A stretch of 64,000 nt of DNA from Flavobacterium pectinovorum (GTDB taxonomy: Bacteria > Bacteroidota > Bacteroidia > Flavobacteriales > Flavobacteriaceae): contig NZ_FRBX01000003.1 of the NCBI RefSeq assembly GCF_900142715.1, positions 650,233 to 714,232 on the forward strand, read 5' to 3'. Each line of letters begins with the position of its first letter. Positions within the stretch are counted from its first letter, which is position 1. The position numbers were made by a program, and so were the translations under genes. The notes beneath the pieces were generated by a model. It ran no database searches and had not been told where the DNA came from. It was given only the letters and a program-made list of their open reading frames with translations. Positions 1 through 8,586 of this stretch are shown one piece after another.

Positions 1-121
1 GGCTAATTTTCTTTGATTTTTTTAACCTTAAAATTAAATAATTTGTAAGAATGAAACAATAAGTATAAATACCCTTTTATTGTTTGGCTAAATCATTATT
101 TTTATCTTTTAATTAAATAAA

Positions 122-823
122 ATGAAAAAGAAACTTGTTGTTTTAACCGGAGCAGGAATTAGTGCCGAAAGCGGAATAAAAACTTTTCGTGACAGCGATG
201 GTTTGTGGGAAGGTCATGATGTTATGGAAGTGGCAACGCTGGAAGGCTGGCATAAAAACCAGGAATTGGTTTTGGATTTTTATAATAAAAGACGTCAGCA
301 GCTTAAAGAAGTTCAGCCGAATTTAGGCCATCAAATTTTAGCCGAATTAGAACAGGATTTTGATGTTCATATTATTACGCAAAATGTAGATGATTTACAC
401 GAGCGCGCCGGAAGCACAAAAGTGTTGCATTTGCATGGAGAATTATTAAAAGTAAGAAGTACAAAAAATCGTGATTTAATTCTTGATTGGACAGACGATT
501 TATATACAGGCGATTTTGACGAAAACGGGCATCAATTACGTCCGCATATTGTTTGGTTTGGCGAAGAAGTTCCTGCACTCGAAAGCGCCATTGAAATTAC
601 GGAAACCGCAGATTATTTTGCCGTTATTGGAACTTCATTACAGGTTTATCCTGCCGCAGGATTAATTTCATATACGTATAGCATTACGCCGGTTTTTTAT
701 ATTGATCCAAAACCAATTTCGATTCCTAATATTCAAAACAAAGTCGAAGTTATTGCTAAACCGGCATCTGAAGGCGTTGCAATTTTAAGAGAGAAATTAT
801 TTGAAATAGAAAAGAAAATATGA
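122..823 (+). CDS. cobB: Sir2-family NAD-dependent protein deacylase (class III/SIRT5-like)
   Basis: Predicted NAD-dependent lysine deacylase, 233 residues, cytoplasmic. The Rossmann-type start GAGISAESG (residues 10-18), the QNVD motif (87-90) and the catalytic His105 in HLHGE are all visible. Tyr54 and Arg57 form the YxxR motif that in SIRT5/CobB proteins favours succinyl or malonyl lysine over acetyl lysine, so desuccinylase activity is inferred. Oddly, the protein contains no cysteine at all, so the usual four-Cys zinc site is absent; the region 110-140 between HGE and RPHIVWFGE is a short Asp/Thr-rich insert instead. The stop codon overlaps the ATG of the next gene by 4 bp, so the two are probably translationally coupled. 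Family assignment is firm; substrate is inference. Confidence 0.93.
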   Translation: MKKKLVVLTGAGISAESGIKTFRDSDGLWEGHDVMEVATLEGWHKNQELVLDFYNKRRQQLKEVQPNLGHQILAELEQDFDVHIITQNVDDLHERAGSTKVLHLHGELLKVRSTKNRDLILDWTDDLYTGDFDENGHQLRPHIVWFGEEVPALESAIEITETADYFAVIGTSLQVYPAAGLISYTYSITPVFYIDPKPISIPNIQNKVEVIAKPASEGVAILREKLFEIEKKI

Positions 824-1512
824 TCTTCCAAAGTTGGTTACACTATTTATCGGAGTACAATTTAGGGTGCTTATTTGTTTTCTTTTTGATTGAAAATCTA
901 ACGCTGATTTATCTGTCAGTTATTTTGGCAAAAATCATAGAATACGAAAATACCAAATTGAGTAAAAAAGACCGCAAATGGATTATTGCAACTTTGTTTT
1001 GCAACACAGTAATAACCCTTTTAGGATTTGAATTGTATCAATATGAAATTATCAAAATAGATTTTTCGCCATCTCTTTTCTCCGTATTATTCGACACTTT
1101 AATATTGATTGTAGTAATGGATTTTTTTATGTTTTGCTTTCATTTTCTGGCGCATTATTTAAAATGGTTCAGCCCTATTCATAAGCTTCATCACACACAT
1201 GTCGAAACCAGTGTTTACAGCCTGTATGTACTTCATCCTATAGAAACTTTGGGTTTTGGATGCATCTGGTTATTTTCGATTACAATACTCGATTTCAATT
1301 ATCTGAGTATTATTATTTACCTGATTTTAAACTTGGCGTACGGAATATTTGGTCATTTAAAAACGGATATTTTTCCTAAATTTTGGTACAATAATAACAT
1401 CACAAAATGGATATCTACAACCAAATTTCATTCGAATCATCATAAAAATGAATCTCATAATTTTGGTTTCTATTTTACAATTTGGGATAAAATTTTCAAA
1501 ACCATCATTTAA
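820..1512 (+). CDS. Sterol desaturase / fatty acid hydroxylase family protein
   Basis: Membrane di-iron oxygenase of the fatty acid hydroxylase superfamily, 230 residues. The three histidine clusters that bind the di-iron centre are visible: HFLAH (108-112), HKLHH (121-125) and HSNHH near residue 204. Hydrophobic segments near residues 13-40, 56-75, 88-112 and 140-180 fit an integral membrane enzyme. Members hydroxylate or desaturate lipids such as sterols, carotenoids or fatty acids; the substrate here cannot be read from sequence. It begins inside the stop codon of the sirtuin gene (ATGA overlap), indicating a two-gene operon. No terminator is obvious after it. Confidence 0.88.
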   Translation: MIFQSWLHYLSEYNLGCLFVFFLIENLTLIYLSVILAKIIEYENTKLSKKDRKWIIATLFCNTVITLLGFELYQYEIIKIDFSPSLFSVLFDTLILIVVMDFFMFCFHFLAHYLKWFSPIHKLHHTHVETSVYSLYVLHPIETLGFGCIWLFSITILDFNYLSIIIYLILNLAYGIFGHLKTDIFPKFWYNNNITKWISTTKFHSNHHKNESHNFGFYFTIWDKIFKTII

Positions 1513-1569
1513 TTTTAAAGTTGAGATATAATAACGCTTCGGTAATTTTCAGAAGTTTTAACAATACCT

Positions 1570-1577
1570 TATATTTG
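1570..1577 (+). promoter_or_regulatory. Bacteroidota -7 element upstream of purB
   Basis: TATATTTG matches the Bacteroidota housekeeping -7 consensus TAnnTTTG and lies 25 bp before the purB ATG, implying a short leader. The -33 box is weak. Confidence 0.6.
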
Positions 1578-1602
1578 CAACTTTCGAACAAACAACATAA
1601 CA

Positions 1603-2949
1603 ATGACTACTTTAAACGAATTGAATGCTATATCGCCAATTGACGGAAGATATAGAAGCAAAACCCTTTCATTAGCACCTTTTTTCTCAGAAGAAGCTTT
1701 AATCAAATACCGTGTATTGGTTGAAATTGAATACTTTATTGCCTTGTGCGAAGTGCCATTACCACAGCTTTCTGGTGTAAATCCAAGTTTATTTGACAGT
1801 TTAAGAGACATCTACAAAAAATTCTCTACTGAAGATGCACTTTGGATTAAGGAAACTGAAAAAGTTACCAACCATGATGTGAAAGCAGTAGAATATTTCA
1901 TTAAAGATGCTTTTGAAAAATTAGGCTTATCTCAATATAAAGAGTTCATTCACTTCGGATTAACTTCTCAGGATATTAACAATACCGCAATTCCGCTTTC
2001 TACAAAAGAAGCGTTTGAGCAGGTTTATATGCCATCTTTAATTGCTTTAATTTCTAAATTGAAAGAATTAAGCATTGAGTGGAAAGATATTCCAATGTTA
2101 GCTCGTACGCACGGACAACCAGCCTCTCCTACTCGTTTGGGTAAAGAACTTTTGGTTTTTGTAGAGCGTCTTGAAGAGCAAATGCGTTTGTTGTTTAATA
2201 TTCCGTTTGCTGCTAAATTTGGTGGAGCAACAGGAAACTACAACGCACATCATGTTGCTTATCCGCAAATTGACTGGAAACAATTTGGAAGTAAATTTGT
2301 TCAGGACGAACTTGGTTTACACCATTCTTTTCCAACAACACAAATTGAACATTATGATCATTTTGCTGCATTTTTTGATGCTTTAAAAAGAATCAACAAT
2401 ATCATTATCGATTTAGACCGTGATATCTGGACGTATGTTTCTATGGATTATTTTAAACAAAAAATCAAAGCAGGAGAAATTGGATCATCTGCAATGCCAC
2501 ATAAAGTAAACCCAATTGATTTTGAAAACTCTGAAGGAAACTTAGGAATTGCAAATGCTATCTTTGAACATTTGGCAGCTAAATTACCAATTTCAAGATT
2601 ACAGCGTGATTTAACAGACAGTACTGTTTTACGTAATATAGGCGTTCCAATGGGACACACTATTATTGCTTTTGAAGCATCTCTTAAAGGTTTAAACAAA
2701 CTACTTTTAAATGAAGGTAAATTTGCTGAAGATTTAGAGAAAAACTGGGCAGTTGTAGCAGAAGCTATTCAGACTATTTTACGTCGTGAAGCGTATCCAA
2801 ATCCGTATGAAGCTCTAAAAGGTTTAACGAGAACCAATGAAGCTATTGACAAAAAAGCAATTCACAATTTTATTGCGACTTTAGAGGTTTCTGATGCAAT
2901 TAAGGAAGAATTAATGCAGATAACACCTAGCAATTTCACAGGAATTTAG
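1603..2949 (+). CDS. purB: Adenylosuccinate lyase
   Basis: Catalyses fumarate elimination from SAICAR and from adenylosuccinate, two steps of purine and AMP synthesis; a cytoplasmic homotetramer in the family. The 448-residue length is normal for the longer PurB subgroup. The fumarase/aspartase superfamily signature GSSAMPHKVNPIDFENSE lies near residues 292-309, and the TSQDINNTA and ARTHGQPASPT motifs that hold the active-site Ser/Thr/His residues are at about 122-130 and 165-176. It stands alone, with a promoter element just upstream and a strong terminator downstream. Confidence 0.98.
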   Translation: MTTLNELNAISPIDGRYRSKTLSLAPFFSEEALIKYRVLVEIEYFIALCEVPLPQLSGVNPSLFDSLRDIYKKFSTEDALWIKETEKVTNHDVKAVEYFIKDAFEKLGLSQYKEFIHFGLTSQDINNTAIPLSTKEAFEQVYMPSLIALISKLKELSIEWKDIPMLARTHGQPASPTRLGKELLVFVERLEEQMRLLFNIPFAAKFGGATGNYNAHHVAYPQIDWKQFGSKFVQDELGLHHSFPTTQIEHYDHFAAFFDALKRINNIIIDLDRDIWTYVSMDYFKQKIKAGEIGSSAMPHKVNPIDFENSEGNLGIANAIFEHLAAKLPISRLQRDLTDSTVLRNIGVPMGHTIIAFEASLKGLNKLLLNEGKFAEDLEKNWAVVAEAIQTILRREAYPNPYEALKGLTRTNEAIDKKAIHNFIATLEVSDAIKEELMQITPSNFTGI

Positions 2950-2971
2950 ATAAAACACAAAATATTTTGCT

Positions 2972-3006
2972 AAAAAAAGCTATCTTTATCGAGATAGCTT
3001 TTTTTA
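2972..3006 (+). terminator. Rho-independent terminator of purB
   Basis: A 14-bp perfect stem (2972-2985 with 2992-3005) around a 6-nt loop, with AGCTATCT as core and A-run/T-run flanks. It sits 23 bp after the purB stop. Confidence 0.9.
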
Positions 3007-3101
3007 TTTACCTCGGGAAGCCAGACCAGATTAAAATGTAAGCTTTTTAGTAAAAGCTCATAATCAAACTGGAGGAAGCTCCGAACTAAAACACCGTTTT
3101 T

Positions 3102-5339
3102 ATGATTGCCTTAAATGCCGCCGCAGAAACTTCACACCACTTAGAACCTTTGATTAGTGACTTGGGATTAATCCTGATGACCGCCGGAATTGCTGTATTG
3201 TTATTTAAAAAAATGAAACAGCCCTTAGTATTAGGATATTTAATTGCCGGATTTTTAGCCGGTAACCATTTTGATTTTTTTCCGTCGGTTACAGACATGA
3301 AAAGTGTTGAAGTCTGGGCTGAAATTGGGGTTATATTTTTGCTTTTTAGTTTGGGACTCGAATTTAGTTTTAAAAAGCTGATGAAAGTGGGCGGAACATC
3401 CTCCATAACAGCCATTACTCAAATTTTATTCATGGTCGTCATTGGATATTTTATTGGACAATGGATGGGCTGGGGAAAAATGGACAGTATTTTTCTGGGT
3501 GCTACCCTTTCAATTTCCTCAACCACAATTATTATTCGTGCTTTTGATGAACTTGGCGTAAAAGGAAAAAAGTTCGTTGGGATTGTTTTTGGAGCCTTAA
3601 TTGTTGAAGATATAGTTGCCATTTTGATGATGGTTTTGCTGGCAACGGTTGCCGTAAGCGATCAGGTTTCAGGCGCTGCACTATTACAATCTGTTTTAAA
3701 ATTAGTTTTCTTTTTAATCATTTGGTTTTTGGGAGGAATTTTCATTATTCCCACAATTTTGAAAAAAGCAAAGCATCTTTTGACAGATGAAATGTTGCTA
3801 ATTATTTCATTAGCACTTTGTTTGATGATGGTTATGTTCGCTGCAAATGTTGGTTTTTCTCCAGCTTTGGGCGCCTTTATAATGGGATCTATTATTGCCG
3901 AAACAACTCAGGCTGAAAAGATCGAACATTTGATTCAGCCCGTAAAAGACTTATTTGGTGCTGTTTTCTTCGTATCGGTGGGTATGTTAATTAATCCCGA
4001 AACATTGGTTACGTATGCACTTCCTGTTGCTATTATTACGTTGGTAACCATTTTTGGAAAAGCATTCAGTTCTGCAACCGGAGCTTTATTATCCGGTCAG
4101 CCGCTTAGACAATCTGTTCAGACGGGAATGAGTTTGGCGCAAATTGGAGAATTCTCCTTTATTATTGCGACTTTAGGAATGAGCCTAAAAGTAACAAGTG
4201 ATTTCTTATATCCGATAATTGTTGCCGTGTCAGCCATTACAACTTTTACGACACCTTTCTTAATTAAATATTCAGATCCTTTTTCACAATATTTAGAGGA
4301 AAAATTACCAAAAAAATGGGTTAAAAACATTAATCGTTATAGCTTAAATGCACAAGCAATAAAATCAGTTAGTACCTGGCAAAAAGTACTTAATACTTAT
4401 ATTATACAAATTGTTTTAAATACGATTATCATTGCTGCCATTATTCTATTGTCATCAAAATTTGTTGCTCCATTGGTCGCAGATACAAGATTTGGAAATA
4501 CGTTGGCTGCACTTATTACATTAGTTATAATTGCTCCTTTTTTATGGGCACTTTCATTACGACGCGTTGCTGTAGAGGAAGTAGAATTACTTTGGGAAGA
4601 ACGTAAATATCGCGGAGCTCTTTTGATGATGATTTTAATCCGAATGAGTTTAGGATTATTTTTTATCGGATTTTTATTAAATATTTTCTTCTCTCCATTA
4701 GTTGCTTTTGTTGCCTTGATCATAGCTATTGTAGCTTATCAAATATTCCCGAAAAAACTCAACGAACAATATCATAAAATTGAAAATCACTTTTTAAAGA
4801 ATTTCAATGATCGTGAAAACAAAAAAATAGACAGACGTTATGCTAATTTAATGCCTTGGGATGGTCACATGTCTATTTTTGAAATTGGAAAAGAGTCGAA
4901 TCTGGCTGGTAAAACATTACAGGAATTGCGTATTCGTGAACAACTGGGAATTAATATTGCCTACATAAGACGTGGAGAAGTAACAATCCCTATTCCGACC
5001 AAAACCGAGCGATTATTTCCAGGTGATGAAATTTGTGTAATTGGTACCGATGCACAGGTTACGGAGTTTACAAAATATCTGAATCAGAATGAAACCGAAA
5101 CGGCCAAATCTGTAGAGGAATCTCAAATTGTATTACGCCAGTTAGAAGTTGCTGACGAAGAATTTATTCAAAAAAGTATCGGACAATTCAGAACAAAAAC
5201 TAACGGAATGGTTGTTGGAATAGAACGAAACGGAAACAGAATATTAAATCCAGAATCGCATTTGGTTTTAGAACAAAACGATATTATCTGGGTTGTTGGT
5301 GATAAAAAAAGAATGAATGAGTTGATGAAGAAAGCTTAG
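3102..5339 (+). CDS. CPA2-family cation/proton antiporter with tandem RCK_C domains
   Basis: Inner-membrane monovalent cation (K+ or Na+)/H+ antiporter related to KefB/GerN, 745 residues. About 12 hydrophobic helices fill residues 20-405, with further hydrophobic helices at about 430-560. The polar helix motifs SLGLEFS, GATLSISSTTIII and GFSPALGAFIMG are typical of the family. Two cytoplasmic C-terminal modules resemble TrkA_C (RCK_C): one near 585-670 (IFEIG...GDEICVIG) and one near 683-743 (QLEVADEEF...DIIWVVG). No NAD-binding RCK_N (TrkA_N) domain is seen between the membrane part and these modules, so gating is probably by another ligand. It is monocistronic and faces the peroxiredoxin gene across a long hairpin. 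Confidence 0.92.
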   Translation: MIALNAAAETSHHLEPLISDLGLILMTAGIAVLLFKKMKQPLVLGYLIAGFLAGNHFDFFPSVTDMKSVEVWAEIGVIFLLFSLGLEFSFKKLMKVGGTSSITAITQILFMVVIGYFIGQWMGWGKMDSIFLGATLSISSTTIIIRAFDELGVKGKKFVGIVFGALIVEDIVAILMMVLLATVAVSDQVSGAALLQSVLKLVFFLIIWFLGGIFIIPTILKKAKHLLTDEMLLIISLALCLMMVMFAANVGFSPALGAFIMGSIIAETTQAEKIEHLIQPVKDLFGAVFFVSVGMLINPETLVTYALPVAIITLVTIFGKAFSSATGALLSGQPLRQSVQTGMSLAQIGEFSFIIATLGMSLKVTSDFLYPIIVAVSAITTFTTPFLIKYSDPFSQYLEEKLPKKWVKNINRYSLNAQAIKSVSTWQKVLNTYIIQIVLNTIIIAAIILLSSKFVAPLVADTRFGNTLAALITLVIIAPFLWALSLRRVAVEEVELLWEERKYRGALLMMILIRMSLGLFFIGFLLNIFFSPLVAFVALIIAIVAYQIFPKKLNEQYHKIENHFLKNFNDRENKKIDRRYANLMPWDGHMSIFEIGKESNLAGKTLQELRIREQLGINIAYIRRGEVTIPIPTKTERLFPGDEICVIGTDAQVTEFTKYLNQNETETAKSVEESQIVLRQLEVADEEFIQKSIGQFRTKTNGMVVGIERNGNRILNPESHLVLEQNDIIWVVGDKKRMNELMKKA

Positions 5340-5343
5340 TAAA

Positions 5344-5415
5344 GTTGCTAAAGTACTAAGGCTCTAAGTTGCTAAGAATTTAACCTTAGAAACTTAGAGC
5401 CTTAGCATCTTAGGA
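5344..5415. repeat. Octamer array hairpin between convergent genes
   Basis: Five head-to-tail 8-bp units ending mostly in CTAA (5344-5383) followed by four inverted units of form nCTTAGnn (5384-5415). The arms 5356-5370 and 5391-5405 are a perfect 15-bp inverted repeat. It begins 4 bp after the antiporter stop and ends 9 bp before the peroxiredoxin stop; it may act as a bidirectional terminator but lacks a T-run. Confidence 0.85.
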
Positions 5416-5424
5416 CCTAAAAAA

Positions 5425-6063
5425 TTATTTATTCGGTTGCGGTGTCATTCTCAAATAAGGTTTTATCGGAGTATGCCCTTTTGGAAATTTTGCAGGAATA
5501 TCACTATCCGGAACTGCTGGCGTAATTACAACATCTTCACCATCTTTCCAATTTGCAGGTGTTGCAACGCTGTAATTTGCTGTTAATTGCAAACTATCGA
5601 TAACACGAAGCAATTCATCAAAATTTCTTCCTGTCGAAGCCGGGTACGTAAGCGTCAATTTTATTTTTTTATCGGCACCAATAACAAATACAGAACGTAC
5701 TGTAAATTTGTCACTTGCATTTGGATGAAGCATATCATATAAAGTGGCTATTTTTTTATCCTCATCAGCAATTATCGGGAAATTTACTGTTGTATTTTGA
5801 GTTTCATTGATGTCTTTTATCCACTCTTTGTGTGACTCTAAACCATCAACGCTTAAAGCAATAACTTTTGTATTTCTTTTAGTAAATTCAGGAAGATAAT
5901 TAGCAACTGTTCCTAATTCAGTTGTACAAACCGGTGTAAAATCTGAAGGATGCGAAAATAAAACTCCCCATGAATCTCCTAACCATTCGTGAAAATGAAT
6001 TGGTCCTTCTGTAGTTTCTGCAGAAAAATCCGGAGCTATATCGCCTAATCTTAATGTTGACAT
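5425..6063 (-). CDS. 1-Cys peroxiredoxin (Prx6 subfamily)
   Basis: Thiol peroxidase reducing hydrogen peroxide and organic hydroperoxides, 212 residues, cytoplasmic. The peroxidatic cysteine is in PVCTTE near residue 46, inside the conserved run SDFTPVCTTELG. The C-terminal dimerisation arm with RMTPQPN is also typical of the Prx6 group. No resolving cysteine is seen in the usual 2-Cys position, which places it in the 1-Cys class. A single gene, convergent with the antiporter; no recognisable OxyR-type operator was found. Confidence 0.95.
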   Translation of the reverse strand: MSTLRLGDIAPDFSAETTEGPIHFHEWLGDSWGVLFSHPSDFTPVCTTELGTVANYLPEFTKRNTKVIALSVDGLESHKEWIKDINETQNTTVNFPIIADEDKKIATLYDMLHPNASDKFTVRSVFVIGADKKIKLTLTYPASTGRNFDELLRVIDSLQLTANYSVATPANWKDGEDVVITPAVPDSDIPAKFPKGHTPIKPYLRMTPQPNK

Positions 6064-6174
6064 AATTGTATTTTTTTAGTTCATCTAAAATTAATCAAAA
6101 AAAGAACAAGGAAAACATTCAATTCCGAAAAAAAAGTTAAAATTCTATCTTTTCTATCTAATTACTATTCTAAG

Positions 6175-7086
6175 CTAAATAAAACTAACGACAAAGTACC
6201 ATATAGCAAGGGTTACAAACGAAACTGGAATTCCGAAACCAATCATCATACTGCTCAATTTTGGCTTTAAACCATAAGTCGAAGCCAAAATTGCACCTGT
6301 TATCATCGGTGCCATTGCAATTTCAATAATGGTGATTTTTATAGCTTCAGAATGCTGATTAAAAACAAAAACGTATAAAACCAAAATGATAAACGGAGTG
6401 ACAATTAGCCGAAAAAAAAGTCCTAGTCGCAAAAATTGCCAGTGCTGACTTTTTCGATCAAAACTCAATTGCAATCCAACTGAAAATAAAGCTAATGGCG
6501 TAACTAAACTTCCCAATTTCAATAAAAGAGATTGAAGATTAAGTTCTAAATCGTACTCAAAAACATTCATCAAACAAGCGACAACAAATGTAATAAACGG
6601 TGGAAAAAAGATGATTTTCTTAAAAATACTCAGAGCATCCGGACTTCCCTTAGAATAAAAAGCGGCAACGAAAACACCTAAAGTGGAAACAACAACAAAA
6701 GTTCCTGGCTGATCTACCAAAACAGCTGTTTCTAAACCTTTTTTCCCAAATAAAGCTTCAACGATTGGATATCCAAGAAAAGATGAATTGCTTAATCCTG
6801 CAGTCAGAATTAAACAACCAATCAATTTATTTGACCAGCCTAATCTTTTTCCTAAGAAATGAAAAAAAACAAAAGCCAGTAAAAAACTAATCCAGCCCGC
6901 TCCTATTGGAAACAATAACTCATTGCTCCATTTTATTTTCGGAATATGATATAAAGTGATAGCCGGCAGACATAAATAAATGACAATTTTATTGATACTC
7001 TTATAGATATGCGTTGGAAATTGCTTTATATTTTTCAAAAGCAATCCTAGAAACAAAAAGAAGAATATTAGAATAAAGTTGTTCAT
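6175..7086 (-). CDS. AEC family (auxin efflux carrier-like) transporter
   Basis: Integral membrane protein of about 303 residues with some ten hydrophobic segments in two halves, typical of the AEC/Mem_trans family that exports auxin in plants and is linked to malate or other organic anions in bacteria. Conserved polar breaks such as LSNSSFLGYP in the first half and the mirrored MAPMITGAILAS in the second fit the family. I chose the ATG at 7086 (MNNFILIF); an upstream TTG at 7104 would add six residues without support. Substrate unknown. It is divergent from the Rrf2 gene, the gap holding a heptamer repeat hairpin. Confidence 0.85.
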   Translation of the reverse strand: MNNFILIFFFLFLGLLLKNIKQFPTHIYKSINKIVIYLCLPAITLYHIPKIKWSNELLFPIGAGWISFLLAFVFFHFLGKRLGWSNKLIGCLILTAGLSNSSFLGYPIVEALFGKKGLETAVLVDQPGTFVVVSTLGVFVAAFYSKGSPDALSIFKKIIFFPPFITFVVACLMNVFEYDLELNLQSLLLKLGSLVTPLALFSVGLQLSFDRKSQHWQFLRLGLFFRLIVTPFIILVLYVFVFNQHSEAIKITIIEIAMAPMITGAILASTYGLKPKLSSMMIGFGIPVSFVTLAIWYFVVSFI

Positions 7087-7124
7087 ATCAGAGGTTAAGC
7101 ACAAAAATAAGGATTTATAATTTA

Positions 7125-7242
7125 GTAATTAGTGCTTAGTCGTTAGTAATTAGTCTAGTACATTTTTAAAGATAGTTTCACTGAAATTCCAAACAATTAC
7201 TCATTCTCCAAAAATAATTACTAAGAATTAATGACTAGGAAC
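7125..7242. repeat. Heptamer array with inverted copy
   Basis: Four in-phase 7-bp units of form GTnnTTA at 7125-7152, then four inverted-sense units of form TAnnnAC/T at 7215-7242 (first unit TAATTAC is the complement of GTAATTA). Lies in the divergent gap between the AEC gene and the Rrf2 gene. Confidence 0.8.
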
Positions 7243-7283
7243 TAAAAAACCTTTAAAATCTTTTTTTATGTGATAAAACGCCT

Positions 7284-7291
7284 TATATTTG
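7284..7291 (+). promoter_or_regulatory. -7 promoter element of the Rrf2 gene
   Basis: TATATTTG matches TAnnTTTG. It ends where the putative operator begins (7290), so a bound repressor would cover the transcription start. Confidence 0.65.
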
Positions 7292-7308
7292 TAACATATT
7301 TTATTACA
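7290..7308 (+). promoter_or_regulatory. Putative Rrf2 operator, copy 1
   Basis: The 19-bp sequence TGTAACATATTTTATTACA carries inverted TGTAA/TTACA ends. A near-identical copy (17 of 19 positions) lies at 7740-7758 before the next gene. Overlap with the promoter suggests autorepression. Confidence 0.65.
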
Positions 7309-7310
7309 GT

Positions 7311-7718
7311 ATGATTTCAGGTAAATTTGCCATAACAATTCACATTCTTACTTTGCTTACTAAATTCCCAAATGATTATTTATCATCGGAGTTTATTGCG
7401 GGAAGCATTAATTTGAATCCTGTTTTGGTTAGAAAAGAAATTGCCAACTTAAAATCACACAACGTTGTAGAAAGTAAAGAAGGTAAAAATGGCGGAACAA
7501 AATTGTCTGTTGATCCAGGTAAAATCACCTTAAAAGAGATTTTCGAAATGACTTTTGAAACCATTAATTTAGGTTATGCCAAAAATCAACCCAACCCGGA
7601 TTGTCCAGTTGGAAAAAAAATCAATCAAAATCTATCTGCTTTATATGCAGATATGAATCAAAAAGTTAGTTTACAACTGGAAGGAATTTCTTTGGAAGAT
7701 TTTTCGAATCAGTTCTAA
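7311..7718 (+). CDS. Rrf2 family transcriptional regulator
   Basis: Winged-helix DNA-binding protein of 135 residues. The N-terminal part (KFAITIHILTLL, then SSEFIAGSINLNPVLVRKEI as helix-turn-helix) and the wing GKNGGTKL near 60-67 are Rrf2 hallmarks. Only one cysteine (Cys98 in NPDCPVG) is present, so the three-Cys iron-sulfur site of IscR/NsrR is absent and it is more like the YwnA/YtcD-type redox or electrophile sensors. The NAD(P)-binding gene 55 bp downstream is the likely target, since both upstream regions carry the same 19-bp dyad. Confidence 0.92.
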   Translation: MISGKFAITIHILTLLTKFPNDYLSSEFIAGSINLNPVLVRKEIANLKSHNVVESKEGKNGGTKLSVDPGKITLKEIFEMTFETINLGYAKNQPNPDCPVGKKINQNLSALYADMNQKVSLQLEGISLEDFSNQF

Positions 7719-7739
7719 AACTATTTTTTTATACAAAAC

Positions 7740-7758
7740 TGTAACATTTTTTATTACT
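7740..7758 (+). promoter_or_regulatory. Putative Rrf2 operator, copy 2
   Basis: TGTAACATTTTTTATTACT matches the site at 7290-7308 at 17 of 19 positions and lies 15 bp before the start of the NAD(P)-binding gene. Confidence 0.6.
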
Positions 7759-7773
7759 ATTAAATTATATATT

Positions 7774-8415
7774 ATGAAAATCGCAATTATTGGAGCAACA
7801 GGATTTGTTGGCTCAGCTATTTTAAACGAATTAGCAAACAGAAATCACAACATTACTGCTATTGCCAGAAACCCGAAAGAAACATCAAACGCAACATGGA
7901 TTGCTACAGACATTTTTAATATTGATGCTTTGGCAGATGTTTTAAAGGGACATGACGTTATTATAAACGCTTATAATCCAGGTTGGACCAATCCTAATAT
8001 TTATGATGATTTTCTGGCAGGCTCTAAAGCAATTCAGGAAGCTGCAAAAAAATCTGGTGTAAAACGTTTTATCACGATCGGTGGTGCCGGAAGTTTATTT
8101 GTTGCGCCAGATTTACAAGCAGTTGACACTCCTGATTTTCCTAAAGAAATCTATCCGGGAGCCAGCGCCGCAAGAGATTATTTGAATATTATTAAAGAAG
8201 AAAAAGATTTAGATTGGGCATTTTTTAGTCCGGCTTTCGAAATGCACGCAGGAACAACAACCGGAAGAACAGGAAAATACCGTTTAGGTTTAGAAAATCC
8301 TGTTTTTAATGATGAGCAAAGAAGTATTCTTTCTGTAGAAGATTTAGCAGTCGTTATTGCTGACGAAACAGAAACTCCAAAACACCATCAAGTTCGTTTT
8401 ACAGCGGGTTACTAA
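7774..8415 (+). CDS. NAD(P)-binding protein, NmrA/atypical SDR family
   Basis: A 213-residue Rossmann-fold protein with the dinucleotide motif GATGFVGSAI at residues 7-16 and no YxxxK catalytic pair of classical SDRs, so it belongs with NmrA-like/YwnB-type proteins. Such proteins act as NAD(P)H-dependent reductases or redox sensors; the substrate is unknown. It directly follows an Rrf2 regulator and shares its operator-like dyad. The same pairing (Rrf2 plus NAD(P)-binding protein) is known from the Bacillus ywnA-ywnB locus, which supports joint regulation here. Confidence 0.88.
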   Translation: MKIAIIGATGFVGSAILNELANRNHNITAIARNPKETSNATWIATDIFNIDALADVLKGHDVIINAYNPGWTNPNIYDDFLAGSKAIQEAAKKSGVKRFITIGGAGSLFVAPDLQAVDTPDFPKEIYPGASAARDYLNIIKEEKDLDWAFFSPAFEMHAGTTTGRTGKYRLGLENPVFNDEQRSILSVEDLAVVIADETETPKHHQVRFTAGY

Positions 8416-8422
8416 TTTTTTC

Positions 8423-8503
8423 GCCACGAATTCACGAATTATTGCGTATAATTTAAACTGTATTTCTACTAAACAGGTTTAAAATAATTCGTGAATTCGT
8501 GGC
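8423..8503. repeat. Perfect 21-bp inverted repeat built from octamers
   Basis: Arms 8423-8443 and 8483-8503 are perfectly complementary; the left arm contains two tandem copies of CACGAATT and the right two of AATTCGTG. The 39-nt loop has a further TTTAAAC/GTTTAAA pairing. It begins 7 bp after the stop of the NAD(P)-binding gene and may serve as its 3' end structure. Confidence 0.9.
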
Positions 8504-8536
8504 AAAACCTCAACAGTTTCAAAAGCTATTATAGTT

Positions 8537-8567
8537 TTTGAAACTGTTTTTGTTTTCTGTACTTTTA
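8537..8567 (+). promoter_or_regulatory. Promoter of meaB
   Basis: TTTG (8537-8540), a 19-bp spacer, then TACTTTTA (8560-8567): exactly the Bacteroidota TTTG-N19-TAnnTTTG layout with one mismatch. The start codon is 19 bp downstream. Confidence 0.6.
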
Positions 8568-8586
8568 CAATACCAAAAAAAGTATT

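Noticed and set aside
7311..7718. IscR or NsrR assignment for the Rrf2 protein
   Set aside because: It has one cysteine, not the three needed for an iron-sulfur cluster, and no iron-sulfur or nitric oxide genes are adjacent.
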